A DNA stretch of 64,000 nt from Capitulum mitella (Eukaryota > Arthropoda > Thecostraca > Pollicipedomorpha > Pollicipedidae): NCBI GenBank assembly GCA_030062745.1, contig CP099849.1, positions 20,104,144-20,168,143 on the forward strand, written 5' to 3'. This document shows positions 23,101 through 35,500 of this stretch, piece after piece. How positions within the stretch are numbered: the stretch's first letter is position 1; the number at the start of each line of letters is the position of its first letter. The notes under the pieces were generated by a model. That model saw nothing but the letters and a program-made list of their open reading frames with translations, was not told the DNA's origin and searched no databases. A program made the position numbers and the translations under genes.

Positions 23101-23828
23101 CTCGAACTGCCCTGTATCTCAGGTCTCAGATACCATATCATGGAGTTGGCTGGTGGTGTTCCTGAGAGTAAGAGTCCGGATGTTGCAGCCAGCGCTGCGT
23201 TTCAGGCCCAGTCACGGGTTGGCTCGGTCTGTTGACTGGCTTTGTGTTTCATACCACGAACCCTAGGTCATGAAGTTGACCCAGTGTTTCAGGTTACGAG
23301 TCCCAGTTGCTGGAGTTGCCCCTGAGTTTCAGGTCGCTTGTCCCGCGTGCTGGGGCTGTCCTTGTGTTTCAGGTCACTGATCCCGGCTGCTGGGGCTGCC
23401 CTTGTGTTTCAGGTCGCTATTGCCGGTTGCTTGGGCTGCCCTTGTGTTTCAGGCCACTGGTCCCGGGTGCTGGGGCTGTCCTTGTGTTTCAGGTCACTGG
23501 TCCCGGGTGCTGGTAGTGCCCGCGTTTCAGGTCGCTAGTCCCGGGTGCTGGCAATGCCCCTTGTTTTAGGTCACGAGTCCCCGCTGCTGGTGCTGCCCCT
23601 ATGTGTCAGGTCACGAGTCACGGGTGCTGGCATTGCCCCTGTGTTTCAGGTCACGAGTCCCGGGTGCTGGAGCTGACCGTGTCTCCGGACGGCTCGACGG
23701 TGGCCAGCGCCGCCGCCGACGAGACCATCCGGTTGTGGAAGTGCTGGCAGACGGACAAGGTGAAGAAGGCCAAGTCCTCGACCAGCAAGGCGGGCCCCAG
23801 CACGATAATGCGGGCCGGTATTCGATGA
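17060..23828 (+). CDS. Cdc20: Cdc20 / fizzy, APC/C activator
   Basis: Mitotic co-activator that recruits substrates to the anaphase-promoting complex and is held by the spindle checkpoint. Exons by phase and splice consensus: 17060?-17153, 17792-18014, 18654-18892, 19375-19659, 20018-20153, 21256-21434, 21804-21982, 22640-22757, 23650-23828. The C-box DRFIP is split across the second intron. [10 protein letters not shown] matches the MAD2-binding motif. The seven WD40 blades follow (ILDAP-like [13 protein letters not shown], then [44 protein letters not shown]). The protein ends in the Ile-Arg tail that docks on APC/C. IHHHDVR and the C terminus favour Cdc20 over Cdh1/fizzy-related. Exons 2-9 give about 512 residues (human 499). 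The N-terminal exon is uncertain. Most introns carry duplicated splice junctions. Confidence 0.93.
17596..17820 (+). repeat. ~50-bp tandem copies of Cdc20 exon 2 acceptor
   Basis: The exon start GGTCTGAACCTGTCCAGCCT is preceded in the intron by four degenerate copies (around 17600, 17653, 17699 and 17751), spaced 46-53 bp. The nearest copy also retains an acceptor-like CTGGCAG before the exon-like part. Confidence 0.75.
19235..19400 (+). repeat. ~65-bp tandem copies of Cdc20 exon 4 acceptor
   Basis: The real boundary TTGCAG|GCTACGCCAACAG at 19374/19375 has copies about 65 and 130 bp upstream (TTGCAAGCTGCGCCGGTAG and GGCAGGCCAAGCCAGCAG). In the nearer copy the acceptor AG/G has become AAG. 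Confidence 0.7.
19930..20060 (+). repeat. 73-bp duplication of Cdc20 exon 5 acceptor
   Basis: CGTCAG|GCTCTGCTGGCGG at 19944 is a copy of the true boundary CGCCAG|GCGCTGTGCTGGCGG at 20017/20018, including about 30 bases of exon-like sequence. Confidence 0.65.
20126..20214 (+). repeat. 60-bp duplication of Cdc20 exon 5 donor end
   Basis: The last coding bases (CTCCTGGAACAGCCACCTCG...) recur 60 bp downstream inside the intron as TTCCTGGAGTAGCCACCTC. The copy has lost a consensus GT donor. Confidence 0.6.
20950..21245 (+). repeat. 26-bp minisatellite in Cdc20 intron 5
   Basis: About eleven copies of a 26-bp unit based on TGTGACCTGACCTCGGCCGT run up to the acceptor of the next exon at 21255. Several central copies are exactly 26 bp apart (for example 21069 and 21095). 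Confidence 0.8.
21955..22350 (+). repeat. ~56-bp tandem copies of Cdc20 exon 7 donor
   Basis: The true exon end ACCAACTCACAG|GTGAGC at 21982/21983 is followed by six more copies of exon end plus donor at 54-60 bp spacing (around 22034, 22093, 22149, 22205, 22259 and 22319). Nearly all keep CACAG|GTGAGC, so seven consensus donors lie in a row. Confidence 0.9.
23270..23689 (+). repeat. 40-bp tandem copies of Cdc20 last-exon acceptor
   Basis: The true boundary GTGTTTCAG|GTCACGAGTC at 23649/23650 is the last of about ten units spaced 40 bp apart (exactly 40 at 23364, 23404, 23444 and 23484). Each unit carries a polypyrimidine-like stretch, CAG, and a copy of the first exon bases. Confidence 0.9.
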
Positions 23829-24209
23829 GAAGGCCCGCTGCTTCTGACTGCCGGCCTGGACGGGCCGCGGGCGGCCGCGTCCGGCTGCCGTCGAGAGTCC
23901 GCCTCTCATCCGAACAGGCGACGAATTATCGCGCCCGCCGTGTTCCGCCGCGGGGATGCGCCCTTGTGACGAGGACGCCGCCCGGCGGCCGTGTCGTCCT
24001 GTACAGACGGCGGCTGGGGCAGTTCTGTCCGTGCTGCTGTCCGTGCTGCTGTTTTATGCCTGCGTCGCGCGACGCCCGCGACGTCCTGACACTGTTCTTC
24101 CGAAAAATTTTGAGATGGCGAGCTTGTATAGCGGCCTGCTCCGAGCTGCGAATCGACGCGCTCTGGAGGCCGCCGGCCTGTGTATGTAACTGATCGTGTA
24201 AGATGTGCA

Positions 24210-24215
24210 AATAAA
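24210..24215 (+). terminator. Cdc20 polyadenylation signal
   Basis: AATAAA lies 382 bases after the Cdc20 stop codon, in a sensible 3' UTR position. Confidence 0.6.
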
Positions 24216-25571
24216 GATGGATCGAGTAGGCATGTGCCGGTCACTGATTTAGAGGCCTAGCCTTCTCTTCGGCTCTTCTTTTGTAGGAGTCGACATGAAA
24301 TGGGCGAGGCAATGATAAGTGGCCATCCTCGCAGCTGACGACGAAAACATATTACATTCAATCCCGTGGAATAAATCACCAATATCTGGAAGTGAATGGA
24401 TGCACTCATCATCCTGTCAGCAAGCGTACCGCCCGGAAAGCAATCGAGAGGCAACACCTGTGCCCCTTGAACTAGCGAAAATTTAGCATTAACCCTACGG
24501 CGTTGCATGGAAATGGCTCGACAAGAAGCCGGTACTCCCGTGCCGGAACACGTTCCATCGCTGCTGTTCAACCGTAGCGCGGTGAAGCAAGAACATTTCT
24601 GGCAGTCAGCATGGCCAGCTGGCGCCGACGCTGCCGTCCGGGCAGATCGGACCACGAAGACGTTCTGGGCAGTGACGGGCCCGGGGTTCGGAAGGGTGGC
24701 GGCTGGTTTGACTCTAACCAGGGTTCAGGGCTGCACCACGGTTCACGGCAGTCGCCGCCATGCGCCTCTCTCTCAGAGGGGTGGCGTGGTCTGGTCTCAC
24801 GCCTGACCGGAGACAGGACGGAAGCGGTGTTCGGACGTGGCGGGGTCAGGGAGAGGCTCCCGCCCTGACACTCCGGACGTGCCAGTGCAGGCTGAGATGT
24901 GGCCAGACCGGCCCTGTCCACAGCTCTGCCGAAACCTGCAGAGGCCGACCTGACTGATTCACGCGGAATCCATTCCCGACAGGCCACGTGCTGTTGGTCC
25001 GTGCGGCCAAGTTAGGGTTCTATCGACCAGCAAATTGTGGGATGATGGCGATCGGTCATTCAAACTACAAACAATGCGGTTCGCCATCTGATCTACAACA
25101 ATTTTCCCACGTCATAATCAGCTCGAAGAATAAATGGTGAACATGTCCGACCCACGAACTGTGATTAGAAGCGCATATATTTCACTTCATTTTGTCGCCT
25201 ATCGATTGTACAAAACACGAAGACGCATTAACTACGCCTAGTCCCAAACAATAACGCTCGCACTGTTAAAAAGTAAAACGATACCCTCAAAACCGACTTA
25301 TGTTTGCCCCCGAGTCGGAGTTACTCCAAACGACAGCGGGGCACGATTCAGACGAGACCACAATCGGTTCGATGGAAAGCTGCTGCATGTTCAATACAAA
25401 ACGCGAAGGGAAATAAATACCTCTAGCTTCCCTTCGTCGCACTCGCCGGCGTCCGGCACAAAAACGAACGCTCGGCAGAGGAGAGAACAACTAATAACGA
25501 TGACAGAGTGTAGTGGTGCGTGTGGATGGGAGACGGGCGCACGCGCGCGCTGATGATGATGATGACGGCGC
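24216..25571. other. Convergent intergenic region, probable Rsf1 3' UTR
   Basis: Lies between the Cdc20 polyadenylation signal and the Rsf1 stop codon. Frames of 80-140 codons occur but have no family resemblance. I did not find a canonical AATAAA on the minus strand, so the Rsf1 3' end is undefined. Confidence 0.4.
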
Positions 25572-26554
25572 TCAGTCGTTCTGCGCCTGGCTGGTGAAGT
25601 ACGACACCAGGCCGCCGAACTCCCGGCTGCCCTCGGCCTCGGCCGGCGCCGGCTGGCTGACCGGCGGCTGCGGCTGCGACTGCGGCTGCGGCTGCGGCAC
25701 GGGCGGCTCGGCCGGCCGGGGCGCGTAGTGCGGCGGCGGCGGCGGGCCCGGCCCGTACCGCATGCCGTACACGGTCCGCCACGGCTGGTGCGGACTCGGC
25801 GCCGGCCCGCCGGGCATGGTGGCCGCCGGCCGCAGGCCCGGGTGGTACGGCTGGCCCGGGTAGAAGTGCGGCGGCGGCGGGCCGGCGGCGGCCGTCGCGT
25901 ACGGGTGGTGGCCGGGCGCCAGCGGCGGCGGCCGGCCCGGCACGCTGCTCGGCAGGCCAGGGTGCGGGTGGAACGGCTGCGCCAGGCTGGTCGGCTGGCC
26001 CGGCGCGGGACCGCCCGGGTAGCGCGGCGGCGGCCGCACCAGCATGTGGCCGCCGGCCATGCTCATGGGAAGGCCGCGGCCGCCGGCGGCGCCCGGCCCG
26101 ACCGGCTGCGGCGGCGGCGGGCCCGACACGCGCATCGGCGGCAGAGACAGGCCGGCCGGCGGCTGCTGCAGCGGCGGCGGCTGCAGCGGCGGCGGTTGCG
26201 GCGACGACGCCGGACTGGGCGAGCGCTGCAGGCCCTGCAGCACGCGGTGGTGCGCCGGCGGCTGCGGCCCGGCCGGCGCCACGGCCGCCTTCTGAGGCTC
26301 CTCGACCAGTTCGGGCGGCGGCGGCTCAGCCTGAACCACCTCGGCGACCGGCTCCGGCGGCTGGGCGGGGGGAGCTGCCACCTCCGGCGCGGCGGCTGGC
26401 GGCGCCACGGGTGGCGGCGAGGCGGCCGCTGCCGGCTCGGCCACGGCCGGCTCCTTGGCAGGCGTCTTGCTCTTCTTCGGTGGAATCTTGTTTGCGTCCT
26501 CGCCGCTGTCTCTTTCCTCTTCTTCTTCCATTGCCTCCTCGTCCCCTTCTTTTT
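25572..26554 (-). CDS. Rsf1: Rsf1 terminal exon: proline-rich tail
   Basis: The exon opens after TTCCGCAG with acidic residues, then a long Pro/Ala/Gly-rich low-complexity stretch, and ends [16 protein letters not shown] before the stop. From memory, a similar short GLVSYF-type C terminus occurs in arthropod Rsf1 proteins; an alignment would settle it. The Arg-rich frame on the opposite strand is a shadow. Confidence 0.75.
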
Positions 26555-29500
26555 CTGCGGAAGATGTTCAGTTTGCAAGGAAATCGCAAAACGGACTTTA
26601 CGGTTACTGCCATTTCATTTAACATCCATCGTGAGCGATAACCCACATTTCCCTTTCGAAAACGGATTCATTCATGGAATGCGCCACGAATTCATATTTT
26701 ACAGGCCATAGCTCCCAGACTTCGTAAATACTTCCAGCTACTGGCCTTCTAGCCAAGTATATGCGGCGTCCTGCAGTGAGGCGGACACACAGAGCTCGGC
26801 AACTCACCGGGCGGGTCGTCCGACTCGCTCTTCTCGTCCGGCGGCGGCTTGAACTCCTCCTCACTCTCGGAGGAGCTGCGCTTGTTGCGCCGGCCGAAGC
26901 TCATCGGCTCGATCGGCCGCAGCTGCACGGAACGGCGGCGGCCAGCGTCAGTGCGCGTACGGGATCCGAGGCCTGCCCCCCCCCCCCCACCACTCCACCG
27001 ACGCAGGGCCGCCCGTACTCAGCGCACACGTCTGAACTACAAAACCGTCGCTGGAGCCCACGTATACGAGAAGGGAAGCATGTTCCATGTTGTTTACGGC
27101 CACGTGACCACCTGCATCCTTTTTTCTTACATACCATCAAAATCCATGACGTCTACCTTCTTTAGAAACCACGCCCATATAAACATACGCCCCGTGCTAT
27201 CAACCACAACGCACCTGCCTCCTCCTACCCCACCATACACCGTTCGACTGTCCACAGTTCACCAACGTGCGACCCACGCCCCTGCCCAACTCACCGTATC
27301 ACTGTCCGACTCCGACTCAAGGATGGCGGCGTAGTTGGTCTTTTTGCCGCGCGTGCGTCGCGCCAGCGGCTCGACCTCGGCCTCCGGCTCCGGCTGCGAG
27401 TACTTGATGCGGCGGCGCGGCTTCTCGGCGGGCGGGTCGTCAGAGGAGGGTCGCTTCTTGGCGCGCGCCTTGCCGCCGCTCTTTTTGCGCGCCTTGGCGG
27501 CCGGCTTCTTGCCGCCCGAGCGGGCCGGCGGCTTCTTCCTGTCCGGCAGAGTGTGGTGTCATGGAGGGCTGAGGCGGTGGCTCAGCGTGCGACGGTCGGC
27601 AGCCGCCAGGCAGGGATTCCGTACCTTGCGAGTGTACAAGCAGCTGCACTCGCCAGAATACAAGCAGGCAACACAATGACAGCCTAATCGCACACACGAC
27701 AGTGCGAGCTATTTACGTTACACGTTATACAGCACAAGTTACAAACGCAGCAAAAACAAACAAAAACAAACAAAAACAAACATTCGAAGTGTGCACGGTG
27801 CAGGCACACGTAATCAGTAATTTCCTAGGGGGGGGGGGCAAATGCCATTTTTGTCACATGCCGACCGTATTCATGCGAAATCGCTCAATATCTCGTGAAG
27901 AGCGCTTGGCTTGGGGGCAATGACCCCTGTGCCCCTCCCCCAGCTACGTCCCTGCTACGGTGATCCGCACACGTGGCACGACTAACCGAAAATTCGCGGC
28001 ACCACCCTTATGTAACACATCCAGCCCGCAGTCAACAAACATGTGCGGCGACCGGCTTACTTTTTCTTTTTGCGTCCCCAGGTGTCATCCGACTCATCGG
28101 AGTCGTCGCCGGAGACGACGAAGTCGCGCATGGGCCGTGGCCTCTTCCTGCCGCGCGCCGTGCCCCACTCCTCGTCACTGCTCTCGTCCGAGACGTACCG
28201 CTGCCGTCCCCTGGAGACAGACCACCGGCAGTCAGCAGTCAGCAAACAGCGGCCTCCCGAGACACAAACATCGGAAGCTCCACAACAACCACCAGTCACG
28301 GACGGTCACGACGTCAAGAACGAACACATCGAACAAGGTGTACGCATCAGTAACGACAAGTGTCCATCCAACCGATCGCTTTAACGGATATAAGGGCAAG
28401 GAATCGGTCATCGCATCGTGCTGTCAACAAACCTTCCCTGGCCAACCTCTATGTAAATCCGCAATAAAGCCAACCCGAGGTCTGTTTCCGCTGTCCACCG
28501 CCGGCGCGGATCCCCGGCCCGCAGCGGCGGCAGCAGTCGCCCAGTCTCACCTGGAGCGGGCCGAGCGTCTGGTGGGCTCGCGGGCCGGCCGGCGACGGCC
28601 TCGGCGCGTCTCCAGCTCGCTCTCGGCCGACAGCTCGTCCGGGTTGAACTCGTCGTCGTCCTCCAGCTCGTCCTCGCTCGTCGCCTTGAAGCTCGCGTCC
28701 GCCTCGTCGTCGTCATCGTCGCCGTCGTCGTCCAGGTCGTTGATGCGCCGGCGCCGCTTCTTGGCCGGCGGCGGCGGCGCCACCTCGTCGTCCGAGCCGT
28801 CCGGACTGGGCGGCGGCCGCTGGCGCCGCAGCGGCGGCGGCGGCGGCCGCACCATCGGCGTCGTCACCGGCAGCTGCGGCGGCGGGAGCGGAGTCGGGGT
28901 CGTCGGCGGCGGCGGCGGCGGGCTCGGCGGCCGCCGGCTCCTTCTCGTCCTCGGCCTGCGTGATGTTCTCCATGGACTTGCCCCGGCCGGCGTTGCCCGC
29001 GCCGCGCACGTACTCCAGCTCGTCCTGAGGATGCCGCGGTCGTCACAGTTCAGACGTGACCACCAGCGGCGACGGACTGGCACCGGACGGCCGTGTCGGT
29101 TCAACAGCGGTGAGGCCTCCCGTTTGAAACATGTTTCTGATGGACCCAGACGCTATCTTTTCGCGCGTGTTGCCGCAAGCTGGGTTAAACGGTAAGATGA
29201 TTGTTATGGCTAGCCAGACCCAATGACCTGTTCATCGACCATGCCAAGTTTGGACCGCACACCCTGGCTATGGGCCACGCTACGGGAATATGTCACCATA
29301 TGTCCCGCCTGCTGCCCCGGAAGGCACACCTAAAACTCACTACCATCCATTCTTGCACTCCTGCACTACACCAGCCACGCCTCGTTCAGTCAATGACGTC
29401 AGACCCTCCTGGGATCGGTGTCTCGGTCGCAAGCATCATTCCAACCGGTCACTCAACACAATCTGTACCAAATCAGATTACTCTAGTGACAGCCTGGCCT

Positions 29501-32500
29501 TCACAGGCCGCAAACAGCCGCTGCCGGGACCGCCAACTGACCCGTATCGCGTCGTCGATCATCTCGTCGAACTGCTTGACCTTCTGGCTGATCTCGGCGG
29601 CCGGCCGGCGCGCGCGCAGCGTGTAGATGGGCTCGTCCGACTCGTCCGAGACGTCGCTCGCCTCGTCCGACTCGTCCGAGTCCTCGTCGGACGAGCCGTC
29701 GTCCGAGCTGCTGCCGGCCTCGCCCAGCGAGGCGTCCGACACCTCCTCGTCCTCCTGGCCGCCGGGGAGGGGACAGTCACGTCGCCCGTCCCAATGGCAA
29801 TGCCACGGATCAATACCGAGACATCGCACTGTACAAACTCCCAGACCATCCACAAAACGGCTACAAGCGCACAGGCAGCTGACCATCTTCTCCGCCCAGT
29901 GCGATTCCGCCACAACACAGGAAACAACAAACCCTACATTATTGTACCAGCTTACATCCCACAATCGGTGCCACCATCAATGCCGCATTTGCCCATTCGA
30001 ATGCACAACACCCTGCATTTTTCCGTCCCGACCCCCGCGGCTCCGAACACCCCCGCCGTCCACGGAGCGTCCCCCGCAAACGGCCAGGCAACAGCAGCAG
30101 CCCTCCCGCCCTCCGGCCCGGAGTCGGCGTCGCCACTCACGTGGTCGGAGCGCTTGGGCCGGCGCGGCCGACTCGGCAGCACGTTGCCCATGCTGATGTT
30201 GACGTACTCGAGCCGCTGTTTGCGCAGCAGGTCGTTCTCGCGCTGTTTCAGCGCCAGGTCGAACTCGTCCAGGCGCAGCGTCAGAGCCGTGACAAGGCGG
30301 CCCTGCCGGACGGGGCGGGCAGGCCGGGTCAGTCCAATGAGGTCCGCCCGGGCACAGACCACCGAAAACACAGTGTACGTGTTACATGCACCTAATAAAG
30401 CTATTTCAAGTCACGCAAAGATGACCTTTTTGAACGTATCCCTCGGCCCCTGGATTTCTCCCACGAACTGCGACTGTTTGACAGGCAAGTTCGACGTGGC
30501 GAATTAATGTCAACAGCAGTTTTATACAGCCCACTCCAGGCTGAACGTGCGGGCCCACGCCCGGCAAGGAGACGTGGCGAACGCGGCGTTGCATCATACA
30601 TCACGAAAAAGATGATGAACGTTGATGAAAGGCCGACTGATAAGCGGGTTCAGAGGTGACCCGAGTCAACGACATCGCAATGTCTGCCTACGTGTCCCTC
30701 TTGTTCACGGATAATGAGAACAGTAACTGCACCATCAGCATTACAGCCAGTGTAGCTTCCCGCTCTAATCAGGAACTGACACGGAACGAACTCGAACGGC
30801 GGAGACGCCGCCCAAATAGATAAACAGCGGAACGACGCTACTCCCAGAATCCTGGACAACCGTTTATGCTGAGTGACCTGATCACAATAGGCCACCCTAC
30901 GATAAGCTCCCGCCCTTGACGGCCGAACCATCGGCGACAATACATTTCCACCACTTTGCTTCTCACCGGCCTTTAAGTTAGCCAAGCATACTAAGTTTCC
31001 GTGGATTTAATCATGATTTCGTAACTGGCCTAGCATGTCGGCAGTGTTCTGCCCACCACTTCCCAGACCGGCCACTCAGGCCGGACGCAACTGCGCATCA
31101 CTCCAACCCCAGAGAGGCCTGGCTTCCGGTCTCCAACACGCCAGCCCGGCTCTCTGGCGGTGCCCGGCGGCCGGCCGCCGCCGAGTCCGCCCGCCCGCTC
31201 CACGGCGCCGCCCCTGACATCAGCTCCGGCCGGCAGGCGGCGGCCGCCGACCTTGGCCGGCGCGAGGTGGCCTCGGAGCCGCCGCCTGAGAGCCGGCCAC
31301 AGTCGGCCGCCGTCGCGTCACAGAAGGGCACCGCCGGCCGCCGACGCACCACGGCAGCCATGCTGTGGGTGGTGCTGTGGCTAGCCTTCCTCGTCGCCTG
31401 GCTGCTCTACAGCAACAGGCGGCCGAAAAATGCCCCGCCCGGTAAGTGAATTTCACTGACAGCCGGCGCCACTGCACCAGGCGCCGGCCGCCACTGGGCT
31501 ATGTGAATGTGCCTGGTGGTCTCGGACTTGGACTCTTACAAAGTCTCATGTTATATCCTTTTCCTGTTATATGTCATTTACCTCCATTTATGAGTAACAT
31601 GCGCGAGATACCGTACTCCGATTGCCTAACTGTAGGAGCCCATTCATGCAATGCTTCCTGGGATTCCTTCCATCGGGCCCGGAAGACCGGCGTCTACACT
31701 ATTAACGCCACTCCTTTTGCACCGTATACTCCCTTCAAACACAAGCCACTGTGACACACACCCCTACCCGCCCATGCGGTGTGCAGACACTCTCCCGAGC
31801 TTCCAACCGTCTCCGCAGGCCCGGCAAACATCCCGCTGGTGGGTCGCGCCCTCTCGCTCGACCAGAGACACCCGGAGAACACGTTCCTGCGCTGGCGGCG
31901 CCAGTACGGCGACATCTACAGCGTGCGGCTGGGCCCGTCCGACATGGTGGTGCTGTCGGACCCCGCGCTCATTCGCGAGGCATTCAGTCGGCCGGCCTCG
32001 ACCGGTCGGCCCACGGGGCCCGTCATCGAGCGGCTGGGCGTGGAGCGCGGCCTCATCTTCTCCAAGGGCGAGCAGTGGCACGTGACGCGCCGCTTCGCGC
32101 TCTTCCACCTGCGCAACTTCGGCATGGGCAAGGCGCGCCTGGAGGAGGTGATTCGCCAGCAGGCGGACGACTTCTTGACGACAGTGGTGGGGGCCAGTGA
32201 GGGCCAGCCGCTCACCATCGATAAGAGCCTCGACATTGCCGTAGTCAACATCATCTGGGGCATCGTCAGCGGCGAGACGCTCGACATCACCGACGAGCGC
32301 GTGCTCAACATCTTCAACAAGAACAAGGAGTTGAGCGAGAAGGCGAAGCGCCTCAACCTGTTTGTTTTCGTGCCGTTCCTGCTGAAGGTGCTGCCGTCAT
32401 GGTTGGTCGGCCTGGACGAGATCATTGAGCTGTTCCACACGGTGCGGAAGGAGCTGATCACGCCGGTCATCGCCGAGCATCGGCGCCGCTTCGACCCGAC

Positions 32501-35500
32501 GGCCGAGCCCGCCGACTTCATCGAGTGCTTCCTGCTGGAGCAGCAGCGCGACTCGCAACGCTTCACCGACGACGGCCTGGTCCAGTGCATCGGCGACATG
32601 TTCAACGCCGGCAGCGACACGACGGCCACCACGCTGCGCTGGGCCTTCTGCTTCCTGTGCGCGCGGCCCGACGCCCAGCGGCGCGTGCAGGACGAGATCG
32701 ACCGGGTGGTGGGCGGCAGCCGGCCGCCGTCGCTGGCCGACCGGCCCAGCATGCCGTACACGGACGCCTTCCTGATGGAGACGCAGCGGCTGGGCGACGT
32801 GGCGCCGATGGGCGTGCTGCACGCCGCCGAGCAGGAGTTCGAGGTGGGCGGCTACACGGTGCCGCGCGGCGCCCACATCACCGCCCTGCTCACGGCCGTG
32901 CTCAAGGACCCGCGCAACTTCCCCGAGCCGGAGCGTTTCCGGCCCGAGCGCTTCCTGGACGAGCTCGGCAAGCTGAAGCCCAGCCGGGCGCTGATGCCGT
33001 TCTCGGTCGGCAAGCGCTCCTGCCTGGGTGAGGCCATGGCGCGCTCCGAGCTCTTCCTCTTCCTGACGAGCGCGCTGCAGCGGTTCTCCTTCCGCTTCCC
33101 GGCCGGCTTTGAGCACGACCTGTCGCGCGAGGAGCGCGCCGGTCTCTCGTCCCCGGCACCGTTCAAAGTGGTGCCCACGCGCCGCTGAGCGGGCCGAGGC
33201 CGGCCGACAGCAGGTGGGCACGGCCGGCAGTACCGGCGAGATGGACCGATGCAGCCACAGACTGAACGCCTCGGCAGCGTCAGTGAAGATGCATGGACGT
33301 GAGCGCCGCCAGGAAACATGCCAAAGTTAGGATTTCCAAGGTCCTCAGCGAGATCACTGTGACGCTTTGAGTGTGTAAGTTACTGAAATGACCAAGGGAT
33401 AAATGATTCTGATGCGAATCGAGCCAAGGAGGGGCGACTTGAATCGAAGGGACGAGCAGACGTATGGTAATTCATATGCATGCATTCCGTGTCTACCACC
33501 GAAGTAAATAAAACGTGAATAAGAAAGATGATTCTTTCCAGCTGTCATTTCCCGCTTACGGCCCATATAACTTAAAAACAAAGAGAGCGCACACAAAGAG
33601 CAGCTCGAATACCGAAGAACGTCCGACAAAACAAACGCTGAAAACAAAACCTGCATGCATCCATAACAAAATCCGCAGTAATTCTACGCCATCATCCACG
33701 ACTTTGGACACGCCCAACCACGTGGTCCATCCCACCGCGATAGGCCACAGTCAGTTATCTTGAGTGGGACAGTAGCGCGCCGCTGTTGGCTGCCTGCCAT
33801 CCGCTGTCTACCGCTCCCAGCGCCGAGTCACAGTGACCTCGGCAGGCCGGGCAACGCTCTCAATAGCGTGCGCTGTGCACGGCGTACAAACACGGGCGGC
33901 GAGTGCAACAAGATGGCGGCGACAGACGCGGCAACAACATGAATCAACCACGCCCGTGTAGGGCGGAGGTTCATGCATTCCTCTACGTTTCCCGAGAATA
34001 ACTTTTTAACGGTTTGTTTGAGCCACCTGAAACTTGGTGCACCCTCTGGGGGGCCATTTTCGCACGTTATGGTTGCAAAAATGTTTCCTCTACGTTACCG
34101 TGGTAGCAAGCTATGGCGTCATGACGAGGGCCAGTCCAGCGGTTTCACGCCCAAACACCGTTGCCAACAGCTGTTGGCAACGGTCTCATTTTTGTGTCAC
34201 TGCAAAACGGAATGAGTGCATAAATACAACAAAAAATATATAAATCCACTTAAAATGTTATGTTCTATGAGGCTACATTTGGTAGGCTTACGCTCAATGT
34301 CGGGATAATCGAGCGTGTAAACTAAGATCATGGAAACGGCGAGAAACGCGCTACTTCTTTATCTCTGAAAATCCCATGCAAAATAGGCATCGCAAAAACA
34401 ATCTGTGTATTTGGACTGCCTGAGCTGTGCGGAATCACTGTATATAAATTTGGTGCAAATTCCCTTTTATTACATGAAAAAAGGGCGGAACTTGACTTGA
34501 TTTTTGACCAAGACTTCATTTTTGTCTCGACTGGCGGTGCGGCGCCGGCCGCAGGGTATTGAGCCCACAAAGCCAAGACATGCCAAACATTAGCTCTTGT
34601 GGTAGATATCAACTAAAAAATATTTTAACACATCCAAGTCACAATTTCTTGATAATCCAAGGCCATTCTACCTCAATGGCTTAAGATGACCTGGGATGAT
34701 CTAAGATGGCCTAAGATGTACTTTAGGCGTCATTCGTCAACAGTGCTGATTAGTTCAGATGCTCCAATGGACTTCAGAATCCATTATTACCCATAAAAAC
34801 TACTTTTGCAGCTATGAGAATGTATTTGGGCCGACGACGCCACTGCACAAGGATTCACCTTGCATGGCCTGGATCGGAATCCATGGATGAAATGCAACCA
34901 TCTGAAGTGAAGATGGACTCATAATTGATTGGCGAGCATTATCAAATCTGTTTCGCTTCATTACCATTCATTCTTTGACATCCACTTGTGCTTAAATTAA
35001 AAGCGTATCACTTTCTGCTAATTCTTGGTACTTGACCGGACCTGGAATGTCGCCCAGTGACCTAGAACCTTAACCTGCGCCCGACTGGCAGTCGGCGCAA
35101 TGCACGCCCAACGGGGGTTATATATTCGAGATGGCTGATAAGCCCTCTCGAACTTGCGAAAGATTTGTCGCACGAAAAAAATGAACATACCATTGGAAAG
35201 CTCATGACACGTAAAGCTTGAAACTCGTGTCATCTTTTACATTTGGGGAGTATCTAAGCCATGTATGCCCTACATGTGTCTGGCCATAGCTGACTACATG
35301 GACCCCAGAAATGCCCTGTCCCTCAAAGGCTGTTAGTGATGAAGACCAGGTAAAGGTACTGATAGATATATGTTCACGGACACCGACACACATCTAGTTT
35401 CCCTAATTTGTCTAACATTTGCGCGGGGATGTTGAGTTAAAGATACTGCGATTTCTGCGCCAAAGGGCGGCAGGCGACGGCGCCAAAGGCAAGGTGAAAT

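Noticed and set aside
23270-23689. CRISPR-like array of 40-bp repeats
   Set aside because: The units are contiguous with no unique spacers, in a eukaryotic intron.
22640-23828. Cdh1/fizzy-related instead of Cdc20
   Set aside because: IHHHDVR, the [12 protein letters not shown] ending and the Ala-Gly-Ile-Arg tail match Cdc20; Cdh1 has a different sequence at the IHHHDVR position and a different C terminus.
25728-26711. 327-codon Arg-rich plus-strand frame
   Set aside because: It is a shadow of the proline-rich Rsf1 terminal exon; Arg-rich composition is expected from the complement of CCG/GGC-rich codons.
28057-28061. TAA just after the Rsf1 exon 11 lysine run as the protein end
   Set aside because: The same bases form a good donor (AAAAA|GTAAGC). 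Splicing there continues in phase into three further acidic/basic exons and a C terminus resembling arthropod Rsf1.
27960-29195. 411-codon plus-strand frame
   Set aside because: It crosses Rsf1 exons 10 and 11 and their introns in antisense, is low-complexity and has no family features.
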